A stretch of 64,000 nucleotides of DNA from positions 5,977,501 through 6,041,500 of the forward strand of contig NZ_CP133190.1 in NCBI RefSeq assembly GCF_030913705.1. The letters run 5' to 3'. The position numbers were made by a program, and so were the translations under genes. The stretch is from Anaerocolumna sp. MB42-C2 (GTDB lineage: Bacteria; Bacillota; Clostridia; Lachnospirales; Lachnospiraceae). Of this stretch, positions 16,939 through 26,878 are shown piece by piece (positions within the stretch are counted from its first letter, which is position 1; every line of letters begins with the position of its first letter). The notes beneath the pieces were generated by a model. The model was given only the letters and a program-made list of their open reading frames with translations, had not been told where the DNA came from and ran no database searches.

Positions 16939-18723
16939 ATGAAAAAAATCAGACAAAAGATACTATTAACACTACTTACCACTTCTTCTTTTTTTACTAT
17001 ATTAATTGGGGCATACAGCTTACTTAGTATAGCAAATATGAATGAAAAGGAAACTGCAGCTATAAAAAGTTCTTTATCGGATGATTATGACAAAATGATT
17101 AAGAATGAAGTGGAAACAGCCGGTACAATTGTAAATTATTATTATGATGCTTATAATAAAGGAACAATGTCAGAAGAGGAAGCCAAGGATTCAGCCAAAG
17201 AGGCAGTTAAATCCTTACGTTATAATGAAGACGGTTATTTTTGGATTGACGACACAAAAGGATATCTGATAGCCCATCCTATTCAACCGGAGGATGAGGG
17301 AAAGAATCGAATTGACATAAAAGATCCTAACGGTGTTGCATTAATTAAAGAAATCATAAGCGGTGCTACGGATAATAAAAATTCCGGTTATACAGATTAT
17401 ATGTGGGTAAAACCTGAGAATGTAAAAACAGGTCAATTAAGCCCAAAACGTGCTTATTCTAAGCTTTTTGAACCTTGGAACTGGATTGTCAGTACTGGAA
17501 ATTATATAGACGATATCGATCAGACTGTTGCTGAACAAGAACTAAAGCTCAAGGATAAATTCCGTGAGAACATCCTTAGTATTATAGGAATTATTCTATT
17601 CTCTTTACTTGGTATCAGTATTATTGGAATGATTCTAAGCAGGTTAATATCAAGGCCAATTATCAGCCTTGTGAGAGCTTTTGAAAAGGATGAAAACGGC
17701 AGAATAACCATTCAGGAAATAAATATTAAATCAAAGGATGAGATTGGTTTATTAGCTAAAACACTGAATGAAATGTCCATGCAGGTTAAGGAGTTTATTC
17801 AAGGGGTCGTAAAGGAATCCGAGAATGTTGCAGCCTCAGCCATCTCTGTTAAAAATGACATGGCGGCTTTAAATGGTGAGATAGAAGAGATCTCGTCTAC
17901 TACGGAGGAAATCGCAGCAGGAATGGAACAGACAACAGCCATATCAGAAGATATGAATAATAAGGCAATGGCATTATCTGATTTTGCTGATTCCATTGCG
18001 AAAAAAGCAGAAGACGCAGCGGGGGCTGTCGTTGAGATCAGTGATAGGGCAGCAACATTAAAAGACAATTTTAATGCAGCTGTAGAAAACAGCAATCTTA
18101 TTATCAGAGGAGCTCAGGAAAAATTAAACCAGGCTTTAAATGATTCCAAAGCCGTAGCACAGATAAGCGATTTAGCAGATGTAATCATACAGATTACGAA
18201 TCAGACTAATTTATTGGCATTAAATGCCGCGATTGAAGCAGCACGGGCAGGAGAAGCAGGGAAAGGGTTTGCGGTAGTTGCGGAAGAAATCAGACAGCTT
18301 GCGGACAATTCTCAAAATACGGTAAATGAAATACAAACGATGATTAAATCAGTTACCGGCTCTGTCAACAGTTTGTATCAGAATTCCGGTGAGCTTGTTA
18401 ATTATCTGACCGGTAATGTAAGAAACGACTATGAGTTAATGCTGAAAGCTTCGGATGATTATAATACGGATGCAGCGTATTTGCAAACAGTGATATCTGA
18501 TTTCCGTGATACGGCAAACAGTCTTAGTTCATCTATTCAACATATGACCAAATCTATGAATGAAATAGCAGCGGCTACTTTTGATGGAGCTCAGGGCGCA
18601 GGAAATATATCTCAAAGTATTGATTCTGCAACTGAAAAAACCGGTGAATTGCTGAATCAGGCAAATAAGTCTGAACAATATTCGGATTCTCTTCATAAAT
18701 TGGTATCGCGGTTCAAAGTATGA
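16939..18723 (+). CDS. methyl-accepting chemotaxis protein with extracellular Cache domain
   Basis: Start 16939 (MKKIRQK) has GGAGG 5 bp upstream. Two membrane helices (about residues 8-30 and 210-230) enclose a single Cache-type sensor domain (RYNEDGYFWIDDTKGYLIAH, then HPIQPEDEGKN and WNWIVSTGNYIDD), which usually binds small organic ligands. A HAMP linker follows, then a long signalling coiled coil whose tip reads NQTNLLALNAAIEAARAGE. The protein feeds the CheA/CheW pathway, which is not in this window. The signalling domain resembles sCache-type clostridial receptors. It is a single-gene unit. Confidence 0.9.
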   Translation: MKKIRQKILLTLLTTSSFFTILIGAYSLLSIANMNEKETAAIKSSLSDDYDKMIKNEVETAGTIVNYYYDAYNKGTMSEEEAKDSAKEAVKSLRYNEDGYFWIDDTKGYLIAHPIQPEDEGKNRIDIKDPNGVALIKEIISGATDNKNSGYTDYMWVKPENVKTGQLSPKRAYSKLFEPWNWIVSTGNYIDDIDQTVAEQELKLKDKFRENILSIIGIILFSLLGISIIGMILSRLISRPIISLVRAFEKDENGRITIQEINIKSKDEIGLLAKTLNEMSMQVKEFIQGVVKESENVAASAISVKNDMAALNGEIEEISSTTEEIAAGMEQTTAISEDMNNKAMALSDFADSIAKKAEDAAGAVVEISDRAATLKDNFNAAVENSNLIIRGAQEKLNQALNDSKAVAQISDLADVIIQITNQTNLLALNAAIEAARAGEAGKGFAVVAEEIRQLADNSQNTVNEIQTMIKSVTGSVNSLYQNSGELVNYLTGNVRNDYELMLKASDDYNTDAAYLQTVISDFRDTANSLSSSIQHMTKSMNEIAAATFDGAQGAGNISQSIDSATEKTGELLNQANKSEQYSDSLHKLVSRFKV

Positions 18724-18819
18724 TTTTTGAATAATGATTTTACGATTTTAATCCGAACATTAGTTTTCTATATAGAAGGTATACCATGGGACTTAGAATC
18801 GTTATAAAAAATAAAAAGA

Positions 18820-18848
18820 GGGTTGCTGAAAGAATATTTCAGCAACCC
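18820..18848 (-). terminator. Rho-independent terminator of the CNNM/CorC gene
   Basis: GGGTTGCTGAAA and TTTCAGCAACCC form a perfect 12-bp stem with a 5-nt loop. On the minus strand it is followed by CTCTTTTTATTTTTT, a strong T-run. On the plus strand there is none, so its main role is for the minus-strand gene. The hairpin may also help end the chemoreceptor transcript. Confidence 0.8.
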
Positions 18849-18929
18849 TAATATTATCAACTCTAACAATAACAAATCCAGTATTTTTGATAGATATTAT
18901 TTCTTAAATTAATAATAATAAAATTATGA

Positions 18930-20207
18930 TTATTCTTCTGTTTTTTCCTCGGATTCCGGTAATATAACAATGTGTACTTTATCAATACGGTTTTTTTCTA
19001 CTGCATCAACAGTAAAAACAATATTATTATCTGTTACGCTTTCACCTACTTCCGGTAAATGATCTAACAGATAAATCATATGACCGGCTATAGAGTCATA
19101 ATCATCAGATTCTAACTCTAATCCCAGGAATTCATTAATTTCATCCAATTTTGTATTTCCATCGGCAACATATTCATTCTCACCGATATTTCGAATGGAA
19201 TCTTCTTCATCATCGTCATACTCATCACGAATATCTCCAACGATTTCTTCCAATAAGTCTTCTAAGGTTATAAGTCCTGCGGTAGCACCGTATTCGTCAA
19301 GAACAATGGCCAGCGGAATAGATTCTTTACGCATTTCTATTAATAATTCTGAGGTTTTCTTATATTCATAAGTAAAATAAGGTTCTCTCATGATATCTTT
19401 AATACTGAATTCTTCCTTAGAACCCTGATAGAAGAATAAATCCTTTATAATTACGATTCCTATTACATTATCCCTGGATTCACTATAGACAGGCATTCTG
19501 GTATATTTATCAACAGCGAAAAGTTCGACTAATTCATCATAGGTTAGAGAAGCTTCCGCAAATACCATATCTACCCTGGGAACCATGACATCTTTCGCAA
19601 GGGAATCGCCAAAATCAACCACATTGGTGATCATTCTGCGTTCTTCACTTTCAATTACCCCTTCTTCATGACTTACCTCCACAATTGTACGGAGTTCGTC
19701 TTCGGTAATAACAGAAGATTTCGCATGAGGGTTAATATGAAACAGTAATAAAAATCCTAATGAAATCCGATTGATTAAAAAAATAACAGGTGTCATTAAT
19801 TGAGTCAGAAAATTTATAACTCGTCCATAACGTAGTGATAATTTTTCTGCGTAAATCGTCGCCATGGTTTTCGGGGTGATTTCTCCGAAAATTAAAATCA
19901 ATATAGTAAGGATACCGGTTACGATACCGATACCGATACTGTTAAAAAATTGAATTGCGAGAGCAGTAGCAATTGAAGAGGCACTCAGATTGGCAATGTT
20001 ATTACCAATTAATATTGCACTTAACATCTTCGACGGATTTTCAATCAGCTTATTTACGATTACAGCCTCCTTTACATTGTCTTCTGCCAGGCTTCGGATC
20101 CGAAGTTTATTAACAGTGGTAAGGGCGGTTTCTGCTGAAGAAAAAAATGCAGATAGTAGCAATAAAAAACCTAATATGATCAGTTGCGTGACTTCACTCG
20201 AGTCCAA
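18930..20207 (-). CDS. CNNM/CorC-HlyC family transporter-like membrane protein with CBS pair
   Basis: The start is taken as TTG at 20207, 7 bp after AGGAG; a longer in-frame ATG at 20357 adds 50 residues with no ribosome binding site. The protein has a CNNM membrane domain with four helices (LGFLLLLSAFFSSAETALT, ILIGNNIANLSASSIATALA, FGEITPKTMATIYAEKL). Tandem CBS domains follow (VMVPRVDMVFAEASLTYDEL, IPLAIVLDEYGATAGLITLE) and then a CorC_HlyC C-terminal domain. Related proteins handle Mg2+ or Co2+ export or act in stress tolerance. The older name hemolysin is not supported by sequence. Confidence 0.85.
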   Translation of the reverse strand: MDSSEVTQLIILGFLLLLSAFFSSAETALTTVNKLRIRSLAEDNVKEAVIVNKLIENPSKMLSAILIGNNIANLSASSIATALAIQFFNSIGIGIVTGILTILILIFGEITPKTMATIYAEKLSLRYGRVINFLTQLMTPVIFLINRISLGFLLLFHINPHAKSSVITEDELRTIVEVSHEEGVIESEERRMITNVVDFGDSLAKDVMVPRVDMVFAEASLTYDELVELFAVDKYTRMPVYSESRDNVIGIVIIKDLFFYQGSKEEFSIKDIMREPYFTYEYKKTSELLIEMRKESIPLAIVLDEYGATAGLITLEDLLEEIVGDIRDEYDDDEEDSIRNIGENEYVADGNTKLDEINEFLGLELESDDYDSIAGHMIYLLDHLPEVGESVTDNNIVFTVDAVEKNRIDKVHIVILPESEEKTEE

Positions 20208-20954
20208 ATTATCATCTCCTAATTCTTTGTGGTTGGCAAGTATAACGGTAATATAGTTCTCATAGTGGGTTAACACAATATGTAGGATTGTGTATTCATA
20301 ACAGAATTTTGTTAAATAAATATATGCATAAATGGTTGGTATAAGTAATAAATTCATTTTAATTCCTTATGCCTTTAAAAGGTCCAGATATGACAACATC
20401 AAATCCTTATTGACATTATTGTAATATAAGAATACATTTTTATTATTATAATCTATTTGTTATAAGTGCCATTTGACTAAATAAAATTATCTTGCTTTTG
20501 TATACAATTGTTATAATTTTACATGAAAAAGTATCAAATGTCAACAGAAATGGGTATTTTTCAAAGGTTTCTATAAATAATTAGATATATAACCTACCAG
20601 ACATTGTTATTTATATAAAATTTTTATTTTAGTATATAACTGTTATAAAAAGAATAATTATTAATATATTTTGTATACAGCAATTTTCACATTAAATTAT
20701 TTTAATTTTATAAGATTTTAACTATTTATTAATGGATTAAATTGATTTATAATAAACTCATTGAGGCTGCTAAGAAATATGGACTATAAGTTGTAATTTT
20801 TTCTTTCATTGCTCAATTTTACCATTAATTATATCTTGTTAATTTTATATTGAAGTAGTAGAATATTTATCAGCAGTGTCGTGACGAGTCGAATTATAGC
20901 ATCTAGTCTGACAGAATGGTTTTATTTTTACTCACCATAAGAGCGGGGGACTTT
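20208..20954 (+). other. AT-rich divergent intergenic region
   Basis: This 750-bp stretch separates divergent genes. It has very high A+T content, and no ORF with ribosome binding site, hairpin or repeat was recognised. Promoter-like hexamers are too common here to choose between. Confidence 0.4.
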
Positions 20955-21551
20955 ATGAGAAAAAAATCGCACATCTCATTAGCGAATTACTTGATAAAAA
21001 GTATGAAATCTGAAGAATTAGTAAACCACAAAAAGGCGTTTTATATTGGCAGTATATTACCGGATTGCGTTCCATCTTTTTTAACAAGAAAACATAATAT
21101 TGAAGAAACCTTTGAAATTCTGAAAAAGGAAATATTAAAAATTACGGATTATTATGATATGGATAGGGGAATGACCGGATACTATTCAAGGCATCTGGGG
21201 GTTGTTACACATTATATAGCTGATTATTTTACTTTTCCGCATAATGATATTTTTAAAGGAAATCTGAAAGAACATTGTACCTATGAAAGAGATTTAAAAC
21301 TGGCATTCCGGTCTTATGTTAAAAGTGATGAAGCAATTCGTGGACGTGAGCATAATTCAATCTTTAAATCAGTTGATGAAATTCTGGAATTTATTAAGAA
21401 AATGCATGAAGAATATCTGAAAGCAATTAAAGTTATAACAGTAGATTGTTTTTACATTGTTGAGCTATGCCATAAAGTGGTAGATGCCATATTGCAGATA
21501 TTTGAACTTAATTTAATGGATAAGCGAATAAATCAGGCATCAGCCGCCTAA
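20955..21551 (+). CDS. zinc-dependent phospholipase C family protein
   Basis: Start 20955 (MRKKSHISLAN) is preceded by GCGGGGGA; an upstream in-frame start lacks a ribosome binding site. The 198-aa protein shows the His/Asp pattern of the Zn_dep_PLPC family: SHISLANYL, YIGSILPDCVPSF, YSRHLGVVTHYIADYFTFPH and CTYERDL. There is no signal peptide, so it is probably an intracellular member whose substrate is unknown rather than a secreted toxin-like lecithinase. It is a single-gene unit ended by the hairpin at 21558. Confidence 0.75.
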   Translation: MRKKSHISLANYLIKSMKSEELVNHKKAFYIGSILPDCVPSFLTRKHNIEETFEILKKEILKITDYYDMDRGMTGYYSRHLGVVTHYIADYFTFPHNDIFKGNLKEHCTYERDLKLAFRSYVKSDEAIRGREHNSIFKSVDEILEFIKKMHEEYLKAIKVITVDCFYIVELCHKVVDAILQIFELNLMDKRINQASAA

Positions 21552-21557
21552 ATAATT

Positions 21558-21614
21558 AGCTCTGTCTTTATATCGGGAGATTACTATTTCCAGATATAAA
21601 GACAGAGCTTTTAT
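21558..21614 (+). terminator. strong terminator with 16-bp stem
   Basis: AGCTCTGTCTTTATAT (21558-21573) is complementary to ATATAAAGACAGAGCT (21594-21609), followed by TTTTA. The A-rich 5' flank is weak, so it mainly serves the plus strand. Confidence 0.85.
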
Positions 21615-21801
21615 TTATGAGGAAAGTACTCTAAATTTCCACATAAAATTAATGCCCTACCGGATAAGAAGCACATGACGAGCCAGATACAGATGTAACT
21701 GAGGTGATAGCAGTCAGCGATGGAGTCTGGATAGTCAGACACTTTATTATTGTATAAGATAACCGGGTGGTCTCTCCGATTTATGCCCAGGCAAACAATT
21801 A

Positions 21802-23436
21802 TTAGATGTCATCTTCTCCGCGGTCAATCTGCATTACCTGTCTCTTTCTTGCAAATTCATCGTTATCTAAATATTCATCATATGTTGTTACTTTATCTAT
21901 TAAACCGTTAGGTGTAAGTTCCATAATACGGTTTGCAATTGTCTGAATAAACTGGTGATCCTGTGAAGTAAATAATAATACTCCTGAGAATTTAATTAAA
22001 CCGTTATTAAGTGCTGTAATGGATTCCATGTCCAAATGGTTAGTTGGTTCATCCATAAGCAGTACATTAGCACCAACAATCATCATTTTAGATAACATTA
22101 CACGAACTTTCTCACCACCGGATAGGACTCTGACCTTCTTTACGCCCTCTTCACCGGCAAATAGCATTCTGCCTAAGAAACCACGTACATAAGTTACGTC
22201 TTTCTCCGGAGATATTGGCATTAACCAGTCAACAATGGTATCATCGGTATCAAAATACTTGGTATTATCTTTCGGAAAATAGGATTGATTTGTTGTTATT
22301 CCCCATTTATAATCCCCCTCATCCGGTTCTAATTCACCTGCAAGGATACGGAAAAGTGTCGTAGTTGCCTGAGTGTTAGGGCCGACAAAAGCAATTTTAT
22401 CATCACGGCTTACGGTAAAGGATATGTTATCCAGAACTTTAATTCCGTCTATAGTCTTTGAGAGATTGGTAACAGTAAGGACTTCATTGCCGATTTCTCT
22501 GTTTGGTCTAAAATCAATGTAAGGATATTTTCTGCTGGAGGGACGAATATCATCCAATTCAATTTTTTCAAGTGCCTTTTTACGGGAAGTTGCCTGTTTG
22601 GATTTTGAAGCATTGGCACTGAATCTTTGGATAAATTCCTGCAACTCCTTGATTTTTTCTTCTTTTTTCTTATTTGCTTCTTTCATCTGCTTAACCATTA
22701 ACTGACTGGATTCATACCAGAAGTCATAGTTACCTGCATAAAGCTGGATTTTTGCGTAGTCAATATCAGCAGTATGGGTACATACCTTATTCAGAAAATA
22801 TCTGTCATGGGACACAACGATAACTGTATTTTCAAAATTAATCAGGAATTCTTCCAACCAGCGGATCGCTTCCAAGTCCAAATGGTTTGTAGGTTCATCT
22901 AAAAGCAGAATATCAGGATTACCGAACAGTGCCTGAGCTAATAACACCTTAACTTTTTCACTGCCGTTTAATTCACTCATCAGTTTGTAATGAAGTTCAG
23001 TTTCAATGCCAAGACCGTTTAGAAGAGTCGCTGCATCGGATTCTGCTTCCCAACCGTTTAGCGTTGCAAATTCACCCTCCAGTTCACTTGCCTTAATACC
23101 GTCAGCTTCCGTAAAGTCTTCTTTCGCATAGATAGCATCTTTTTCTTTCATAATATCATATAGACGTTGATTACCCATAATAACAGTATTCAGGACATCA
23201 TATTCATCATACTTAAAATGATCCTGCTGTAAGAAAGATAATCGCTGTCCGGGTGTTATAATAATATCCCCTTTGGTAGCTTCCAATTGACCGGAAAGAA
23301 TCTTTAAAAAAGTAGATTTACCGGCACCGTTTGCACCAATCAGACCATAACAATTACCTTCCGTGAATTTAATATTTACATCTTCAAATAAAGCTCTTTT
23401 GCCAAGTCTTAAAGTTACGTTACTTGCTTGTATCAT
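21802..23436 (-). CDS. ABC-F family ATPase with degenerate second Walker A
   Basis: The 544-aa protein has two ABC domains and no membrane segments, as in ABC-F translation factors. Domain 1: GLIGANGAGKSTFL (about 32-45), signature LNGSEKVKVLLAQALFG and Walker B ILLLDEPTNHLD with VSHDRYF. Linker: a lysine/glutamate-rich helix pair (KQMKEANKKKEEKIKELQEF). Domain 2: VGPNTQATTTLFRIL replaces the Walker A lysine by threonine. The signature LSGGEKVRVML and Walker B VLLMDEPTNHLD are intact, and the switch reads FTSQDHQF. It is nearest the YbiT-like branch, where domain 2 loops are often unusual. Role in ribosome function is inferred. Confidence 0.85.
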   Translation of the reverse strand: MIQASNVTLRLGKRALFEDVNIKFTEGNCYGLIGANGAGKSTFLKILSGQLEATKGDIIITPGQRLSFLQQDHFKYDEYDVLNTVIMGNQRLYDIMKEKDAIYAKEDFTEADGIKASELEGEFATLNGWEAESDAATLLNGLGIETELHYKLMSELNGSEKVKVLLAQALFGNPDILLLDEPTNHLDLEAIRWLEEFLINFENTVIVVSHDRYFLNKVCTHTADIDYAKIQLYAGNYDFWYESSQLMVKQMKEANKKKEEKIKELQEFIQRFSANASKSKQATSRKKALEKIELDDIRPSSRKYPYIDFRPNREIGNEVLTVTNLSKTIDGIKVLDNISFTVSRDDKIAFVGPNTQATTTLFRILAGELEPDEGDYKWGITTNQSYFPKDNTKYFDTDDTIVDWLMPISPEKDVTYVRGFLGRMLFAGEEGVKKVRVLSGGEKVRVMLSKMMIVGANVLLMDEPTNHLDMESITALNNGLIKFSGVLLFTSQDHQFIQTIANRIMELTPNGLIDKVTTYDEYLDNDEFARKRQVMQIDRGEDDI

Positions 23437-23735
23437 TTTTATACCTCTCGATCGTTCAACGTGTTAAGATTCATTTTATATTTTAACGTAAATTTACTAT
23501 TTTGCAAGTGTTTTATTGTATTTTGTGAGAATCTGGGACTTAATAGGGATTTTAACTGCCGGAGTTTCTTTATAGAAAGAAAATATTAATATAAATGTAT
23601 TCATAACTATGGTATAATCTGGGTTAGTGTATAGTTAGCAACAATTATAATCAACCATTTTGGTGTAATTGACTTTTTATGGTTTCTTCTATAAAATGAA
23701 GACAATATTATATTATAAAGGAGATGCCAAGGCTT

Positions 23736-24650
23736 ATGAATCGTGTCAGGAGAATGGCTTTAAAGGCCCTCACGTATCCTATAGATTTAAAGAAACACTA
23801 TAAGCTTCAACGTAAGTTATTTATTGCAGCACATCCTTATATTAGGCCGTTATATAATTTATTAGATAAAAAAATTATGTTTGAAGACAGGGAAATTCCT
23901 GTAAGGATATTTAAACCCAATAGAAGTAAAGCATTTAAGGTTTTATTATTTTTTCATGGCGGAGGCTGGGTTACCGGGAATATTGACAGCTACAGTTATA
24001 TTTGCGCAAATATGGCTAACGTAACAGGTTATGTGGTAGTTTCCGTGGATTACAGCCTGGCTCCGGAATTTCCTTTTCCCATTGGTGCAGAAGATTGTTA
24101 TTATGTGGCTAAGGCGATATTTACAGATCGTAGTATATTCCATAAGGTGCCGAAAGAGATTGTTTTAATAGGTGACAGTGCGGGTGGAAATCTTGCGGCT
24201 GTTGTATCCCTGATGGCCAGGGACCGAGGAGAGTTTCTGCCGTCAAAACAAATTCTTATCTATCCCGCCACTTATCATGATCATAGTGATAATTCACCGT
24301 TTCCATCCGTACTGGAAAACGGAACGGGATATCTTCTGACTTCTAAGCGAATACAGGACTATATGGATTTATATGTAACGAAGGAAGAGGATCGTTATAA
24401 TCCTTATGTAGCACCGCTTTTAGCAGACGATTTAAGTAACCAGCCCCAAACACTGATTATAACAGCGGAGTATGATCCCTTGCGGGATGAGGGGGAAGCA
24501 TACGGTATGCGTCTTATAGAATATGGAAATACTATAACCATAGAGCGCATAAGTGATGCACTTCATGGTTTTCTGTCTCTGCCCAGGCAGTCTGTTTATG
24601 TTATGAAGTGTTATGAGATAATAAACCGATTTTTAAATGAAGAGATATAG
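23736..24650 (+). CDS. alpha/beta-hydrolase esterase (HSL/acetyl-esterase type)
   Basis: Start 23736 (MNRVRRMALKAL) is preferred; the in-frame ATG at 23724 directly abuts the AAGGAG. The catalytic layout of hormone-sensitive-lipase-like esterases is complete: oxyanion loop FFHGGGWVTGNIDSY, nucleophile GDSAGGNLAA, Asp region EYDPLRDEGEAYG and His in ALHGFLSL. There is no signal peptide, so it is a cytoplasmic carboxylesterase. It is followed by hairpins (GAAGAATAG/CTATTCTTC at about 24707-24733) and the leader of the next operon, so it is probably its own unit. Confidence 0.85.
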   Translation: MNRVRRMALKALTYPIDLKKHYKLQRKLFIAAHPYIRPLYNLLDKKIMFEDREIPVRIFKPNRSKAFKVLLFFHGGGWVTGNIDSYSYICANMANVTGYVVVSVDYSLAPEFPFPIGAEDCYYVAKAIFTDRSIFHKVPKEIVLIGDSAGGNLAAVVSLMARDRGEFLPSKQILIYPATYHDHSDNSPFPSVLENGTGYLLTSKRIQDYMDLYVTKEEDRYNPYVAPLLADDLSNQPQTLIITAEYDPLRDEGEAYGMRLIEYGNTITIERISDALHGFLSLPRQSVYVMKCYEIINRFLNEEI

Positions 24651-24782
24651 TACAAACGGTCTCGCCAAGAACATGCGGGCCAAAAGACTCGGATATGAGG
24701 CTTTTGAAGAATAGAAAAAGACACTATTCTTCAGGATTTGTGCCCAAAGAGCATGGGCGTTAGTGTGAAATAATACTTAAAG

Positions 24783-24884
24783 AAAGGATTGCCATATGTA
24801 GATTCTTTGACATTGTGAAACTTGTTTCACATTTTATTATGTGGCTATAACACAAACAGATGTGTTATGCAATGGGTATGAAGA
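24783..24884 (+). promoter_or_regulatory. hairpin-rich 5' leader, copy 1 of 3
   Basis: Stem P1 pairs GCCATAT (24791-24797) with ATGTGGC (24839-24845) and encloses the hairpin GTGAAA/TTTCAC. Stem P3 pairs ATAACACA (24847-24854) with TGTGTTAT (24861-24868). Then AATGGGTATGAAGA leads directly into the ATG at 24885. The same layout with different stem sequences occurs at 28847 and 30668, so base pairing rather than sequence is conserved in P3. The GGGT beside the start may be the ribosome binding site controlled by the fold. Confidence 0.55.
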
Positions 24885-26144
24885 ATGAAACATCGAAAAA
24901 AGGTTGAATGGACCAGGCTTGATAATGCGGCGAAGATTTTCCCGCCTACCAGTAATGAAAGGGATACAAAAGTTTTCCGGTTCGCCTGTGAATTATTTGA
25001 AAGGGTGGATCCGGTTCTATTACAAGAGGCCTTGGATGAAACAATAGAAATATTTCCTCTCTATAAATCCGTATTACGAAAAGGGGTATTCTGGTACTAT
25101 TTTGAAATGAGCAATATACGGCCTGTTGTAGAAGAAGAATCCCTTCCTGTTTGTGCAAGAATTTATAATGAGAACAGAAGAAATCTTCTGTTTCGAGTCT
25201 TCTATTATAAAAACCGTATAAATTTAGAAATTTTTCATGCGCTTTCGGATGGTACAGGAGCACTTTGGTTCATGAAAAGTTTATTATATCAGTATTTTAC
25301 CAGAAAATATAAGGAGTCCTTAAAGAATACAATACCAAAGATGGATTATGACGCTTCTCTCAGCCAGAAGATGGATGACAGTTTCTTAAAACATTATACC
25401 GGTAAAAAACTGTCGCTGGTGGTTAAAAGTGAGCGGGCCTATCACATTAGGGGAATCCGAAGAGAAGAAAACCGGATGTGTCTGGTAGAGGGAACCATGT
25501 CTGTTAAGTCAGTTCTTAATGTGGCACATGAGTATAATACAACCTTAACCGTATATCTGACAGCTTTGTTTATGTATTCTATCTATAAAAATATGTCGGA
25601 GCGAGGTAAAAAACACCCGGTAGTCTTATCAATCCCTGTAAATCTGCGTAATTATTTTGAATCGGAATCAGCCAGGAATTTTTTCAGTACGATTAATATC
25701 GGATATCATTTCGGTAAGGGAAATAACGATTTGCAGGAGGTAATAAAAAGTGTAAATGAAAGTTTTACAAGGGAATTAACGGAAGAACATCTGAAAAACC
25801 ATATGGAGAGATTAGCTTCGCTGGAACATAATGTATTTACAAGAGCAGTACCTCTAGTACTTAAGGACGTTACCTTAAAATTAGCGAACCGTATCAATGA
25901 AAGAGGTATTACAGCGGCTCTTTCCAACATTGGTAAAGTAACTATGCCCGTTGAGTTTGCGCCTTATATCAGGCAGTTTGAGGTATTTACCAGTGCCAGG
26001 AGGCCACAGATATGTATGTGTTCTTATGGAGATAATCTGGTAATCAGCTTTACCTCACCTTTTACCGATACGGACATTCAGAAAACTTTCTTTCAGATTC
26101 TTACAAAAAAAGGTATTGATGTAAAGATAGCTACAAATCTTTAA
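24885..26144 (+). CDS. acyltransferase-like protein of the condensation-domain superfamily
   Basis: The 419-aa protein begins MKHRKKVEWTRLDNAAKIFPP. It carries LEIFHALSDGTGALWFMKS, a variant of the HHxxxDG motif of the condensation/alcohol-acetyltransferase superfamily in which the first His is Phe. Later blocks LSIPVNLRNYF and SNIGKVTMP match the usual tunnel and floor regions. Such proteins transfer acyl groups; the acceptor is unknown. It is the first gene of an operon with a zinc-ribbon membrane protein (15 bp downstream) and a GH13-like protein, behind a structured leader. Confidence 0.65.
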   Translation: MKHRKKVEWTRLDNAAKIFPPTSNERDTKVFRFACELFERVDPVLLQEALDETIEIFPLYKSVLRKGVFWYYFEMSNIRPVVEEESLPVCARIYNENRRNLLFRVFYYKNRINLEIFHALSDGTGALWFMKSLLYQYFTRKYKESLKNTIPKMDYDASLSQKMDDSFLKHYTGKKLSLVVKSERAYHIRGIRREENRMCLVEGTMSVKSVLNVAHEYNTTLTVYLTALFMYSIYKNMSERGKKHPVVLSIPVNLRNYFESESARNFFSTINIGYHFGKGNNDLQEVIKSVNESFTRELTEEHLKNHMERLASLEHNVFTRAVPLVLKDVTLKLANRINERGITAALSNIGKVTMPVEFAPYIRQFEVFTSARRPQICMCSYGDNLVISFTSPFTDTDIQKTFFQILTKKGIDVKIATNL

Positions 26145-26158
26145 CAGGAGGTAGAATC

Positions 26159-26821
26159 ATGCAATATTGTGAGCATTGTAAGGTTCATATTCGGGGCAAC
26201 CGTAAATATTGCCCATTATGCCAGAATACATTATCCGGTTTGGGAAGTGAGGAAGAAGAATTATTTCCCGATATACCGGTAACCTATCAATATAATTTAA
26301 TGATACGGGTAATGATGTTTATATCTATTAGTATCGTTGTAGTCAGTTTGGCTGTAAATGCCATGTTTCCTGTGAATGTAAACTGGCCGATGTTTATTAT
26401 ATTTGGAATTTTGTGTATCTGGATCAGCCTGGCTATGGTAATACGCAAAAGACATAATATACCTAAAAGTGTTATCTGGCAGGTTGGTGTTATATCGGTA
26501 TTGGCTGTTTTGTGGGATTGGAAGACAGGGTGGAGAGGCTGGTCTTTGGATTATGTAATTCCAATTGTCTGTGTTGTTGCTATGATTGTAATGTATATCA
26601 CAGCAAAAATTATGCGGTTAGGTGTCAGGGATTTTATAATATACATTGTATTGGATAGCATATTTGGCATAATTCCCATATTATTTCTTCTGTTAAACCT
26701 TCTTCATGTAAAATATCCGTCCGTTATTTCTATATCAATTAGTGTGTTATCACTGGCAGCCGTTATTTTGTTTGAGGGTGATAATATCAGGGAAGAGTTA
26801 AATAAACGAATGCATCTGTAA
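26159..26821 (+). CDS. zinc-ribbon plus multi-helix membrane protein (DUF6320-like)
   Basis: The ATG is preceded by AGGAGG. The N-terminus holds a zinc ribbon (CEHCKVHIRGNRKYCPLCQ), and then about six hydrophobic segments from residue 45 to 210. This combination recurs next to condensation-superfamily acyltransferase genes in Firmicutes (recalled family label DUF6320, not searched). No enzyme motif is visible. The tight spacing to the preceding gene suggests the two products act together at the membrane. Confidence 0.65.
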   Translation: MQYCEHCKVHIRGNRKYCPLCQNTLSGLGSEEEELFPDIPVTYQYNLMIRVMMFISISIVVVSLAVNAMFPVNVNWPMFIIFGILCIWISLAMVIRKRHNIPKSVIWQVGVISVLAVLWDWKTGWRGWSLDYVIPIVCVVAMIVMYITAKIMRLGVRDFIIYIVLDSIFGIIPILFLLLNLLHVKYPSVISISISVLSLAAVILFEGDNIREELNKRMHL

Positions 26822-26878
26822 AGAGTCTTATATAACCGGAGATAAAAGTTAAGTAATTTTTTAATCGGGAGGATAGAT

